A program made the position numbers and the translations under genes. Below, piece after piece: positions 1-8,105 of a stretch of DNA of 64,000 nt. The stretch's first letter is position 1, and the number at the start of each line of letters is the position of its first letter. The notes under the pieces were generated by a model, which was given only the letters and a program-made list of their open reading frames with translations, had not been told where the DNA came from and searched no databases. The stretch covers positions 8,233,001 through 8,297,000 of the forward strand of contig NZ_CP051680.1 in assembly GCF_012849095.1 (NCBI RefSeq). The letters run 5' to 3'. This stretch comes from Cohnella herbarum. Lineage in GTDB: Bacteria > Bacillota > Bacilli > Paenibacillales > Paenibacillaceae.

Positions 1-393
1 CTGGAATTTCATATGAAGGGCGAGCGGGGCATTAGGGACGAATCCATATTGAATACGGAAAGGATTGCCGTGTTTCAGCAGCCGATGCAGGTAGCGGTTG
101 CCAGGAACAGCTAGCTGAGCCTTGTACAAAATAAGATAGTATTCAAAGTTATCCTCAGACGCGAATACATCTAGACTCATGCCTTTACCGCCATGCAGTA
201 AATGAAAGCCATTAACGGTATAACCGTTCCCGTTCAGCATCACCCGTCCGCGTCCGCGCGTCATCCACAGAAAAGCGCTGGAGGGCAACTCGTAATCGCG
301 AAGCTCGTCTCCTTTGGCCAATAACCGATGTCTAATATCGAGCAGCTTGACGCTGGCTTCGTTCCACAGCAATAGATGATCATTCCAAATCAT
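1..393 (-). CDS. AraC-type regulator, N-terminal part (runs off window)
   Basis: This is the first 131 codons of a gene that continues beyond the left edge. The ATG at 393-391 has a GGGAAG Shine-Dalgarno about 8 bases upstream. The protein begins MIWNDHLLLWNEASVKLLDI, then has a short cupin-like beta region (residues 20-90). This resembles the sensor half of Paenibacillus/Bacillus AraC regulators of siderophore uptake (Btr/YbbB type), in which a helix-turn-helix and often a periplasmic-binding-like domain follow. Those domains lie outside the window, so the family call is inferred. A near-consensus Fur box lies 60 bases upstream and supports a role in iron uptake. Confidence 0.6.
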   Translation of the reverse strand, partial: MIWNDHLLLWNEASVKLLDIRHRLLAKGDELRDYELPSSAFLWMTRGRGRVMLNGNGYTVNGFHLLHGGKGMSLDVFASEDNFEYYLILYKAQLAVPGNRYLHRLLKHGNPFRIQYGFVPNAPLALHMKFQ

Positions 394-454
394 TCTGATC
401 ACTTCCCGATACACGAGTGTTAGGTATCCATATAAGACTGAACCTCAGTATAAC

Positions 455-469
455 TGAAAATGATTATCA
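455..469 (-). promoter_or_regulatory. Fur box upstream of AraC-type regulator
   Basis: On the minus strand the site reads TGATAATCATTTTCA, which matches 14 of 15 positions of the Bacillus 7-1-7 Fur consensus TGATAATNATTATCA. It lies between the regulator at 1-393 and the oppositely placed end of the 540-1796 gene, so it most likely represses the regulator when iron is plentiful. Confidence 0.7.
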
Positions 470-539
470 CAACTATGATATACGAATAAATCGGTCGGGT
501 TCGGAAGGGAAGAAGAACGCATTCGGATGTTTCCCGATT

Positions 540-1796
540 TTAATTGATACGATAGCGTAAAATAGTCCCCTGCTCCAAGTACATCTGCTCGCGGAATCGT
601 TCAATGTCCGGGTGAAATTGAATAACCGCTTCGCGCCTGACCTGCTTGACCCGGGAGATCGCTCGTTCAAGCTCCGCGGACAGGGCAATCGAAGCGCCTC
701 CGCTATCGTCCAGCGCCATTGCCGTACCGGCGACGGCGCCTTGGGCAATGGCAACTTTGGCGCTTTCTACGCCGGTAATGTTGCCTGCCACGTATAGTCG
801 GGAAAGCGGCGTTCTCATGCTCTCGGCATGCAGAGGGATGTGCCCGCCTAATTGCGGCGCATATCGGAAAGGGCAACCCGCTACGGCAGCGAGCTCCGCT
901 AGCGGATAAAGTCCGCCGGCGATGCATACGAAGTCGGCTTCCACGAAACGTTCGGAGCCTGCGACGACTCGGCCGTCCGGCGTGATTTTCGCGACTCGAA
1001 CCCCTTCTACGCTATCCGTGCCGACGATCTCCAGGGCGGAACGCCTAAGTTGGAGCGGAGTATCCCATATTCGCAAACCGCTGCCGGGGTACCCGGCTAC
1101 AACGAGCCGTTGCAGCCATGACGGCCGAATCAAGGAGGCTCCCCAACGAAACATCGGGTTCGGCGCCATATGCGCGAATCTAAGCAGAGAGTTGAAGACG
1201 CGGTTCGGATCGGAAGCATGTCCCGATAACGCGTTTTTGGGCGGAAGCACGATGGCAGCGAGTTCTATTCCGGCCAGTCGAAGCTCGGAGACGATCGCCA
1301 TTGCCAACACGTTCATGCCGATGACGACTCCTCGATTGCCGACTTTTACCCTCTGCACGTTCGTCATCACTTGAGCGGCGCCGATGGACATCACTCCGGG
1401 CAAAGTCCAACCGGGTACCGGAATGGCCGATTCGGCGGCACCCGTCGCGAGTAGTAGTCTCTTCGCTTGGAACAGACCCTCGTTCGTCCAGACCGTCCAC
1501 CCTTCATCCCCGTTTCTTTCCAGTCCGGTAACGGATACTCCCGTTCGAATGTCCACGCCATCGCGAAGTGCACGTTCCATAAGCTGAGACGCTTCCTTTA
1601 TGCCGTTCCACCAGCTTCCGTCCGGCTCCTGATGGAGCTGCCCGAGCAATCTTCCGCCGGCGCGGGGGTACTCGTCGAGAACGGTAATCCGCATTCCGTT
1701 CCCGGATCCGGCTGCCGCTATCGCCGCGGATAGCCCCGCGGGTCCCGCTCCCACGATTAAGGCATCTCGGATGTTCCCGTCACGAATGCCGTTCAT
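540..1796 (-). CDS. FAD/NAD(P)-binding dehydrogenase alpha subunit (HcnB/OoxA-like)
   Basis: A 418-residue pyridine-nucleotide-disulfide-type flavoprotein. A Rossmann dinucleotide motif GAGPAGLSAA lies at about residues 15-24, a second region (ATGAAE) near residue 115, and the C-terminal FAD-contacting segment LYVAGNITGVESA follows. Size and order match the alpha subunits of octopine/nopaline oxidase, hydrogen cyanide synthase HcnB and D-hydroxyproline dehydrogenase. I chose the ATG at 1796 because it overlaps the TGA of the upstream ferredoxin-like gene (ATGA coupling); the longer upstream reading only shadows that gene. It is the third gene of a minus-strand operon and probably passes electrons from an amine substrate to the neighbouring iron-sulfur subunits. 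With a hydroxyproline epimerase nearby, D-hydroxyproline is the likely substrate (inference). Confidence 0.75.
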   Translation of the reverse strand: MNGIRDGNIRDALIVGAGPAGLSAAIAAAGSGNGMRITVLDEYPRAGGRLLGQLHQEPDGSWWNGIKEASQLMERALRDGVDIRTGVSVTGLERNGDEGWTVWTNEGLFQAKRLLLATGAAESAIPVPGWTLPGVMSIGAAQVMTNVQRVKVGNRGVVIGMNVLAMAIVSELRLAGIELAAIVLPPKNALSGHASDPNRVFNSLLRFAHMAPNPMFRWGASLIRPSWLQRLVVAGYPGSGLRIWDTPLQLRRSALEIVGTDSVEGVRVAKITPDGRVVAGSERFVEADFVCIAGGLYPLAELAAVAGCPFRYAPQLGGHIPLHAESMRTPLSRLYVAGNITGVESAKVAIAQGAVAGTAMALDDSGGASIALSAELERAISRVKQVRREAVIQFHPDIERFREQMYLEQGTILRYRIN

Positions 1797-2146
1797 GCGC
1801 CTCCGCTCCTTTCGGAGGGGGGCGTATGCCGAAACGGCAAGGGCAGTTTGATGCCGGAAGAGATCGTCATGCCTTCTTTTACAGGGGTCATACATGCTCT
1901 AATTCCGCTAAAACCGTCTACCGATACGCGACATTCCATACAATGACCGATATTACAATAGATTCCGCGGGGGTTATCGCTCTCCTCCTGTACCCGCAGC
2001 TTGCGAATGCCGTTAGCGAGCAGCGTCGCGGCAATACTCTCCCCCTCCAGACCGAACAACCGTTGCCCGTCGAAAACCACCTCTATTAGCGGCGCATCCG
2101 GTAATTTTCCCAACACGGGGTGAAGCTCGATTCGTCCGAACGTCAT
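1793..2146 (-). CDS. (2Fe-2S)-binding subunit, HcnA-like
   Basis: A 117-residue ferredoxin-fold subunit. Residues 20-100 carry the beta-grasp 2Fe-2S pattern with cysteines in CNIGHCMECR (C-x4-C-x2-C) and a fourth in RACMTPV. Short proteins of this kind are the gamma/HcnA-type subunits of heteromeric amine dehydrogenases. The gene overlaps its neighbours by 4 bases on both sides (2143-2146 and 1793-1796), which indicates translational coupling and fixed stoichiometry. It should accept electrons from the flavin subunit encoded next. Confidence 0.8.
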   Translation of the reverse strand: MTFGRIELHPVLGKLPDAPLIEVVFDGQRLFGLEGESIAATLLANGIRKLRVQEESDNPRGIYCNIGHCMECRVSVDGFSGIRACMTPVKEGMTISSGIKLPLPFRHTPPSERSGGA

Positions 2147-2412
2147 TGGTTAGCCCCCCAATTCCCGAAGGTTATCGGCCTAACGGGTTGTTGGACTTTC
2201 AGGGGCGCGGAAGCATCGAATTCCGATCCGCCTGCCTCGGATACGAGCAGTTCGATCAAAGGTCGGCAAGTTCTGCCTCCGCAGATGCCCATGCCGGCTC
2301 GGGTTCTAAGCTTCGTCTCTCTCGACGAGCATTCGTATCGTTTCAAAGTGTCCGCAATCTGCGATAAGGTGACTTCCTCGCAGCGGCAGACGACGATATC
2401 GGGATCGTTCAT
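2143..2412 (-). CDS. BFD-like [2Fe-2S]-binding protein
   Basis: A small protein of 89 residues with the four-cysteine pattern of bacterioferritin-associated-ferredoxin domains: VCRCEEVTLSQI near the start and GMGICGGRTCRP at about residues 40-52. In other HcnB/OoxA families this domain is fused to the C-terminus of the alpha subunit; here it is separate. An in-frame ATG lies at 2439, but AAGGAGG sits 8 bases before the ATG at 2412, and the sigma-54 promoter at 2450-2466 would start the mRNA near 2439. The 2412 start is therefore strongly preferred. It is the first gene of the three-gene minus-strand operon. Confidence 0.75.
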   Translation of the reverse strand: MNDPDIVVCRCEEVTLSQIADTLKRYECSSRETKLRTRAGMGICGGRTCRPLIELLVSEAGGSEFDASAPLKVQQPVRPITFGNWGANQ

Positions 2413-2449
2413 CTCGGACTCCTCCTTCATCACTGTCATCTATTGTTCG

Positions 2450-2466
2450 TGCAATAATCGTGCCAA
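2450..2466 (-). promoter_or_regulatory. Sigma-54 (-24/-12) promoter for dehydrogenase subunit operon
   Basis: The minus strand reads TTGGCACGATTATTGCA, a full match to YTGGCACG-N4-TTGCW with the exact GG-to-GC spacing. Transcription would start near 2439, 27 bases before the ATG at 2412 and just ahead of its Shine-Dalgarno. An AAA+ sigma-54 activator gene lies 1.3 kb away. Confidence 0.85.
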
Positions 2467-2517
2467 CATTAAGATTACCTTCGTCCCCGCTCCCGAAAAT
2501 TTTCCCTTATAACATAG

Positions 2518-2534
2518 CTGGCATCGATTTTGCT
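2518..2534 (+). promoter_or_regulatory. Sigma-54 (-24/-12) promoter for M24 peptidase gene
   Basis: The plus strand reads CTGGCATCGATTTTGCT, a near-consensus -24/-12 element with one departure in each flank of the -24 box and exact spacing. The start would fall near 2545, 80 bases before the peptidase ATG. It diverges from the site at 2450-2466, with 51 bases between the two elements. Confidence 0.75.
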
Positions 2535-2624
2535 ACTATACGGTTAGAGGAATAGCGTATTCGATAGCTACCTAATCAATCGTTCCAATGCAACGACATA
2601 CGGGCTAAAGGAGAGAAATTCGCC

Positions 2625-3727
2625 ATGTTTGCTAGTTTAAGAAATCAACGGTTAGACCAGTTTCGCGAACGTCTTGCCTCAAGGGGAATCGATGCGGCGC
2701 TTCTGACTTCGCCAACGGCTTTGCTCTATTTGACCGGATTTCAGTCCGATCCGATGGAACGGTTTCTAGCGCTATGGATTCCCGCGGTAGGCGAAGTCGT
2801 ATTGTTCGTCCCCGAATTGGATGCGGCTAAAGCGCTGAAAGCGGACAATATCGGACGTATCGTTCCGATTAGCGACAGCGGTTCTCCTTATGAGACGCTT
2901 GCGCGGGAATGCGGATCAAGGCCGGCTCATTGCGGAGTGGAGAAAAAAGCGATATCGCTGCACGTCGGGGAGCGGTTGGGCGAACTTTGGGGAGAAACTC
3001 TGTTTCATGAAGTAGGAGGGGATATCGGCGCGATCATAGGCCGGAAGTCGAGGGAGGAGGCGGAGCTCATTCGCAAAGCCGCGAAAATCGCCAATGAAGC
3101 GGTAGAAGCGGCTTTAATAGAATTTCGGACGGGAATGACGGAAAGGGAAGTCGCGGAAAAGATTTTGCTGCATATCCGGATGTTGGGGGGAGACGGCCCC
3201 GCCTTCTCGCCTACCGTGTTGGCGGGAGTCCGTTCCGGGCTTCCGCACGGGGAAACCGGAGATACGCCCATTCGCGAAGGCGATTTCTTGCTCATCGATA
3301 TGGGAGTTTCCTATGGCCATTACTTATCCGATCTGACCAGAACTTTCATAATCGGCGAAGGCACGAAGGAGCAGGAGAGAATGTACGAAACCGTGAAGGA
3401 AGCGAATCGAAGAGCGATAGCCGCCATTCGTCCGGGCGTCCAGTTAAGCGAGATCGACGAAGCCGCTCGGTCTTGGATCGCGGAACGGGGATACGGCGCT
3501 CGATTCATCCACCGCGTCGGTCACGGTTTAGGCATGACGATCCACGAAGAGCCTTCGATCCACGGACGGAACAGGGATGTTGTCGCTCCGGGCATGTTGT
3601 TTACCATCGAGCCGGGCATCTACGTGCCCGGCGTCGGGGAGTAAGAATCGAAGACGATATTTACGTGAACGATCAAGGCGAAACCGAGCGATTGACCGAC
3701 TTTGCCCGTGAATTTCGGCGATTATAG
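2625..3727 (+). pseudogene. M24-family Xaa-Pro peptidase, disrupted by a one-base frameshift
   Basis: The open frame from ATG 2625 (AAAGGAGAG upstream) gives 339 residues and stops at 3644, but the M24 fold continues in another frame to the TAG at 3725-3727. Restoring one G in the run 3636-3639 yields about 367 residues, the usual length for Xaa-Pro aminopeptidase/dipeptidase relatives. Metal ligands visible are D225, D236, H300 (RVGHGLGM) and E329 (TIEPGIYV). The fifth ligand, the Glu of VRIEDDI, is encoded only after the frameshift, so the product as written should lack a complete dimetal site. Its place behind a sigma-54 promoter beside hydroxyproline enzymes suggests it releases proline or hydroxyproline from collagen-like peptides (inference). 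A sequencing error in the G run is possible. Confidence 0.8.
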
Positions 3728-4762
3728 CTGACGGGTAGGCACGACGTTCGCCGAAGTCCCAAGTTTCTTGTACAAAGACACCCGGGAAATTCCTAGTCGT
3801 TTCGCCGCCGCGACTTTGTTGCCGCCGCATTGCTCGAGTGCGGCATCGATGTACTCCCGTTCGCGCCGCGCAAGCCATTCGGGCAATGACCCAAAGGTAG
3901 GAAGCGACACGTTCGAGTTATTGAATCCGGACGTTGGCTGATCGCGAGAAGCTATCGGCATGAAATCGCGCAAGGAAGCAGGCAAATCGGATAACCGGGC
4001 TTCTCCGTTCTGAGAAAAGACGACTATGCGTTCTATCGCGTTCCTCAATTCGCGCACGTTTCCGGGCCAATCGTGCGCCGATAAAGCTTCGGTAACGTTA
4101 GGACCGAAATCCGCGACCGGTCTATGATATCGTTCGCTGAACTCTCGCAGGAACGCGCGCGACAGTAACGGAATATCTTCCTTGCGCGAGCGCAACGGAG
4201 GAATATCGATGGCAATCGCGTTGAGCCGATAGTAGAGATCCTCCCGGAATCGGCCATCTCGTATCCTTGCCTCCAAGTCGCGGTTCGTCGCCGCGACAAA
4301 CCGGCAATCGACATCGGCCGACCGTGTGCCTCCGACCGGGTAATAGGAGCGCTCTTCCAGCACGCGCAGCAGCTTGACCTGCAGCTCCGACGAGAGTTCG
4401 CCGATTTCGTCCAGAAATAGCGTGCCGCCTCGGGCCAATTCGATCTTGCCGGGTTTGCCGCGCGCATCCGCGCCGGAGAACGCGCCTTTCTCGTAGCCGA
4501 ACAGCTCGCTTTCGACAAGGGAAGCCATCAGGGCGCCGCAGTTAACCGCGATGAAAGGGGCATCTTCCCGTTCGCGCAGGCGATGAATCGCTTGCGCGAA
4601 ACGTTCTTTGCCTACGCCGGTTTCGCCGGTCAGCAACACGGTAGAGCCAATACCGGCAAGCTTGCGGGCCATGTCGATCGCGTCGAGATAGGTCTGGCTA
4701 GTGCTCGTGTCTAGCAGTGAAGCGAACGGATCTTCTTGATGAGCGGAATTCATCTTAACCAT
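3722..4762 (-). CDS. Sigma-54-dependent transcriptional activator (AAA+/Fis HTH), no sensor domain
   Basis: A 346-residue bacterial enhancer-binding protein. The AAA+ domain starts almost at the N-terminus: Walker A GETGVGKE (46-53), sigma-54-contacting loop GAFSGA (93-98, a T-to-S variant of GAFTGA), Walker [11 protein letters not shown] (about 114-123) and an arginine-finger region [10 protein letters not shown] Fis-type helix-turn-helix ([19 protein letters not shown]) ends the protein. There is no PAS, GAF or receiver domain, so regulation must come from elsewhere, as with PspF. ATG 4762 has AAGGAG 9 bases upstream. It converges on the corrected peptidase reading frame with a 6-base overlap. 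The two consensus -24/-12 promoters at 2450-2534 are its obvious targets. Confidence 0.9.
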   Translation of the reverse strand: MVKMNSAHQEDPFASLLDTSTSQTYLDAIDMARKLAGIGSTVLLTGETGVGKERFAQAIHRLREREDAPFIAVNCGALMASLVESELFGYEKGAFSGADARGKPGKIELARGGTLFLDEIGELSSELQVKLLRVLEERSYYPVGGTRSADVDCRFVAATNRDLEARIRDGRFREDLYYRLNAIAIDIPPLRSRKEDIPLLSRAFLREFSERYHRPVADFGPNVTEALSAHDWPGNVRELRNAIERIVVFSQNGEARLSDLPASLRDFMPIASRDQPTSGFNNSNVSLPTFGSLPEWLARREREYIDAALEQCGGNKVAAAKRLGISRVSLYKKLGTSANVVPTRQL

Positions 4763-4805
4763 GCGCGAAATCTCCTTTTCCGACCGAATTCTGAATGTAT
4801 CTAAA

Positions 4806-4834
4806 TTATTACACTGTACAGAAATAAATGTAAA
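4806..4834 (-). promoter_or_regulatory. Candidate sigma-A promoter for the sigma-54 activator
   Basis: On the minus strand TTTACA (4834-4829) and TAATAA (4811-4806) are separated by 17 bases and point at the activator gene. The spacer contains the palindrome CTGTACAG, a possible operator. No -24/-12 element was found in this intergenic region for the oppositely oriented gene at 4867. Confidence 0.45.
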
Positions 4835-4866
4835 TAAATTTATACATACGAAAGGGGGAAATGAGC

Positions 4867-6048
4867 ATGTCCGAAAGGCGAACCGCTGACGTGTTGATTA
4901 TGGGGGGAGGTATCGTCGGAATGTCCATCGCCTATTTTGCCTCTCGGGCGGGGTTATCCGTAACGGTACTGGAAAAAGGAGAAATCGCTCAAGGCACGTC
5001 GTCTCGATGCGACGGCAATATTCTCGTTATCGATAAGGAACCCGGGTTCGATAGCTTGATGTCTCTGGAAAGCCAGAAGATCATCGCCGATCTGACTCGT
5101 CGGCTCCCTCTCGCATTCGAATACCGGGCTCCGGGGAGTATTTTCGTATGCGAGACGGAAGATGAGCTATCGGCGGCGCGGCAATGGGTAGATCGCCAAT
5201 CCGCGCTCGGTCTTCCTTTCAGGATGTTGGACAGGGCGGACATTCGCGAAGAATCCCCGATGTTCTCCGATGATCTAGCGGGCGGTTTGGAATGCGCTTC
5301 CGATTCGACCGTGAACCCCTATTTACTGACTTACGCGCTTGCCGAAGGAGCCAGGCAACACGGAGTCGATATCCGGCTGCGCACGGAAGTTCGGAGTATC
5401 GTTCGATCCGAAGGGGAGGGATTTGCTGTAGAGACGGATAGAGGTCGATGGCTGGCCGGCAAGCTGGTCAACGCGGCCGGCTGCTGGGCGCCCCGGCTTG
5501 GACAGATGGTCGGATTGGATATTCCGATCGTTCCCCGCAAAGGTCACTTAATCGTGGCTGCCCGACAGAATCCGGTAGGCATGCGCAAAGTCATGGAGTT
5601 CGGATATTTAATGTCCAAGTTCGGCGGCAGCCGTCAAGTCGACGAAGATACCGATCGTTACGGAGTCGCCTTAGTGTTCGAGCCGACGGAGAGCCAGAAT
5701 TTCCTGATCGGTTCGAGCAGGGAGTTCGCCGGGTTCGATACGACCGTCCGGCCGGAGGTGATACGCGCCATGGCGAGGCGAGCGATTCGTTTCTATCCCG
5801 GGATAGCGGATTTCCAGATCATTCGTACCTATACGGGTTTGCGTCCATGGACGCCGGATCACCTGCCGATCGTGTCCAGAGTGGAAGCTATTCCCGGGTA
5901 CTATATCGCAGCCGGTCACGAGGGGGACGGCATCAGCTTGGCGGCCGTGACGGGTAAGCTGATGAGCGAACTGCTGGCCGGAACGGAGAAAACATGCATA
6001 CCCGCAGAGCCGCTTCGGTACGAACGATTCCAAGAGACGAGAGGGTGA
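4867..6048 (+). CDS. DAO-family FAD-dependent oxidoreductase (HcnC/OoxB/DadA-like)
   Basis: About 393 residues with the D-amino-acid-oxidase fold: an FAD-binding [17 protein letters not shown] near the N-terminus, an acidic end of the second strand ([16 protein letters not shown]), and the C-terminal FAD motif ([13 protein letters not shown] and [17 protein letters not shown]). These are typical of glycine/sarcosine oxidase, DadA and the beta subunits of HcnBC/octopine oxidase-type enzymes. Of two in-frame ATGs, the one at 4867 sits 8 bases after GGGGG and is preferred over 4861. It probably completes the heteromeric dehydrogenase whose other subunits lie at 540-2412 and oxidises cis-4-hydroxy-D-proline made by the next gene (inference). 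It heads a three-gene operon. Confidence 0.75.
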   Translation: MSERRTADVLIMGGGIVGMSIAYFASRAGLSVTVLEKGEIAQGTSSRCDGNILVIDKEPGFDSLMSLESQKIIADLTRRLPLAFEYRAPGSIFVCETEDELSAARQWVDRQSALGLPFRMLDRADIREESPMFSDDLAGGLECASDSTVNPYLLTYALAEGARQHGVDIRLRTEVRSIVRSEGEGFAVETDRGRWLAGKLVNAAGCWAPRLGQMVGLDIPIVPRKGHLIVAARQNPVGMRKVMEFGYLMSKFGGSRQVDEDTDRYGVALVFEPTESQNFLIGSSREFAGFDTTVRPEVIRAMARRAIRFYPGIADFQIIRTYTGLRPWTPDHLPIVSRVEAIPGYYIAAGHEGDGISLAAVTGKLMSELLAGTEKTCIPAEPLRYERFQETRG

Positions 6049-6056
6049 GTTGCCGC

Positions 6057-7079
6057 ATGCGCGCGAATCGAGTTTACCGAACGATAGATACGCATACGGG
6101 AGGAAATCCGACACGCACGGTCATTAGCGGGTTACCGCGGCTGAACGGAAGCACGATGGCCGAAAAAATGCTGGACATGAAACGAAATCATGACGGGGTA
6201 CGAAAACTGTTGATGTTCGAACCGCGCGGACACGAGGTGATGTCCGGCGCATGCCTCGTTCAACCTTGCGATCCTGCCGCTGACGTAGGGGTGATTTTCA
6301 TCGAAACGGGCGGTTATTTACCGATGTGCGGGCACGATACGATCGGGTTCTGCACGGCTCTAGTGGAATGCGGACTCGTGCCGGTTCAAGAGCCGTTAAC
6401 CGTCATTCATTTGGATACGCCGGCGGGACTCGTACGCGCGGAGGTGACGGTGCGCGGCGGATCCGCATTGCGCGTCGCGTTCCGCAATATCCCTGCGTTC
6501 CTGCACGGCGAGCTGACTGTGAAGGCGGAAGGTGTCGGAAACGTAATCTGCGACATCGCCTATGGAGGCAATTTCTATGCGATCGTGGACGCCAGGCGCA
6601 TTGGGTTGGCATTGGAACCGGGGAATGCGGGTAAAGTCGTCGATACGGCTTTGTTGATCCGCAAAGCCGTTAACGAGCATAAAGTTGTCGAGCATCCCGA
6701 ATCGCCATTTATCAGAGGAGTTACGCACATCGAATTTTACGGCGATCCCGCGCACGTCGACGCGAACCTGCGTAACGCGGTTGTCGTTCCGCCTGGAGGG
6801 ATCGACCGATCGCCTTGCGGCACGGGTACGTCCGCCAAGTTGGCGACCTTGTACGCGCAAGGAAAGATTGGATTAAACGAAACGTTCGTTCACGAGAGCA
6901 TCGTAGGCTCTTTATTCCATGGGCGAGTGCTCGAGGAAACGTCGGTAGGCGGGTTGCCTGCCGTCATTACCGAAATCGCGGGCTCGGCATGGTTAATGGG
7001 GATGCATACTTTCTATTCGCATGACGACGATCCGCTGAATGAAGGATTTCTGTTTATTCCCGAGGATGATCATTTTTAG
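6057..7079 (+). CDS. Proline racemase-family enzyme, probable 4-hydroxyproline 2-epimerase
   Basis: 340 residues with the family start RTIDTHTGGNPTR and both catalytic cysteines: C91 in MCGHDTIG and C254 in SPCGTGTS. Two cysteines indicate a racemase or epimerase, whereas trans-3-hydroxyproline dehydratases have threonine at one of these positions. With a DAO-type dehydrogenase immediately upstream (8-base gap), conversion of trans-4-hydroxy-L-proline to cis-4-hydroxy-D-proline is the most likely role; plain proline racemization is the alternative. I chose the ATG at 6057 because the family begins there. The longer reading from 5994 only overlaps the upstream gene. Confidence 0.8.
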   Translation: MRANRVYRTIDTHTGGNPTRTVISGLPRLNGSTMAEKMLDMKRNHDGVRKLLMFEPRGHEVMSGACLVQPCDPAADVGVIFIETGGYLPMCGHDTIGFCTALVECGLVPVQEPLTVIHLDTPAGLVRAEVTVRGGSALRVAFRNIPAFLHGELTVKAEGVGNVICDIAYGGNFYAIVDARRIGLALEPGNAGKVVDTALLIRKAVNEHKVVEHPESPFIRGVTHIEFYGDPAHVDANLRNAVVVPPGGIDRSPCGTGTSAKLATLYAQGKIGLNETFVHESIVGSLFHGRVLEETSVGGLPAVITEIAGSAWLMGMHTFYSHDDDPLNEGFLFIPEDDHF

Positions 7080-7090
7080 GAGGCGGTCTT

Positions 7091-8089
7091 ATGCAAGCAT
7101 CTCATCTGATTCATACGATCGACGTTCATGTCGCGGGATGGCCGATAAGATTGGTGAACGGAACGATAATAGGCGATGAGAACGACGAGATGTCGTTTTC
7201 CGAGGAAGCTCGAAAAATCTGGGAAGACGAAAACTCGATCCTTCATTGGTTGCAGAGGGAGCCGCGAGGCCATGCGGCGATGAGAGTGGCGATTGTCGAT
7301 TCATCGCGGCCTAACGAAGTTCGCATGCTCGTTTTCGATTCGGAAGGACCTTGTCGCGGGGATAGCTTAGACGCTGCGTGCGCCATTGTCGCTAAGGCGG
7401 AATTAATCGCTGGAAACGATGCATCTATTCGAACGCCAGGACACTGCTATAAGGCAATTACGCGTAAGTTGGGTACATCCGTCGATGAGATCCTTATTGA
7501 AGGGGAGTTGTCGGAATGCGTCTCGCTAGATGAAATCATCCATGCGGGAGGCCGCGATTTCATCGTGGACCGAGCGATTTGCGGCAACGAATACGTCATT
7601 GTTAACGCGGAAGCGGCGGGGTTAGCATTGTCGCTCTCTCATCGATCGGCGTTGGAACGGGTAGCGAGACAAATCGCAATGGAGGCGACCATTCGCCGGC
7701 AGGAGGCCGGGGAAAAACCTTTCTTCGAGCCCAAAGACGCTCTAGCGGGTTTGCGGATCGTAATCGCGGATAAGAGAGTTGAACGGGAGGGTCATCTTCG
7801 CATGGCGGTATGCAACGAGAATGGCAAATTGCTCCGCGCGCCCGAGGGCGGAGCAATCGGGGCGATACTTGCAGTCATGTCCCGTAGATGCGACGAGATA
7901 AACCCATCGGGCATCATCGTAGAAGGACTTTCCGGCGGCGTTCTTCATGGAGCCGTCAAAAGCGGCCGCGTGAACGAAGGGCGGGAGCAACTGTTATGGG
8001 AATTGCGCGGTCGCGCCTTCGTAACCGGCTCCCATCAATTCCTCTTGGACCCGGAAGACCCTTTGCCTCGAGGCTTCTTGCTCCGTTAA
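7091..8089 (+). CDS. Divergent proline racemase-family paralogue lacking one catalytic cysteine
   Basis: 332 residues. AGGAGG lies 7 bases before the ATG. It aligns end to end by eye with the preceding epimerase (HTIDVHVAGWPIRLVNG start, QREPRGHAAM, C-terminal LLDPEDPLPRGFLL), so it belongs to the same fold. The first active-site loop is GPCRGDSLDA, which keeps a cysteine (C88) but loses the MCGH histidine. The second loop is RAPEGGAIG, where glutamate 252 replaces the catalytic cysteine. A normal two-cysteine racemization is therefore unlikely. It could be a dehydratase, an enzyme for another substituted proline, or a non-catalytic partner. It is the last gene of the 4867-8089 operon. Confidence 0.8.
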   Translation: MQASHLIHTIDVHVAGWPIRLVNGTIIGDENDEMSFSEEARKIWEDENSILHWLQREPRGHAAMRVAIVDSSRPNEVRMLVFDSEGPCRGDSLDAACAIVAKAELIAGNDASIRTPGHCYKAITRKLGTSVDEILIEGELSECVSLDEIIHAGGRDFIVDRAICGNEYVIVNAEAAGLALSLSHRSALERVARQIAMEATIRRQEAGEKPFFEPKDALAGLRIVIADKRVEREGHLRMAVCNENGKLLRAPEGGAIGAILAVMSRRCDEINPSGIIVEGLSGGVLHGAVKSGRVNEGREQLLWELRGRAFVTGSHQFLLDPEDPLPRGFLLR

Positions 8090-8105
8090 GTCCGCGCTAT
8101 GGCCG

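Noticed and set aside
473..754. 93-codon minus-strand frame near the left end
   Set aside because: It overlaps the end of the HcnB-like gene in another frame and the Fur-box region, and has no start signal.
4763..4866. Third sigma-54 promoter for the 4867-8089 operon
   Set aside because: No GG-N10-GC element with TGGC/TTGC context is present on the plus strand here, so control of this operon by the activator is not supported by sequence.
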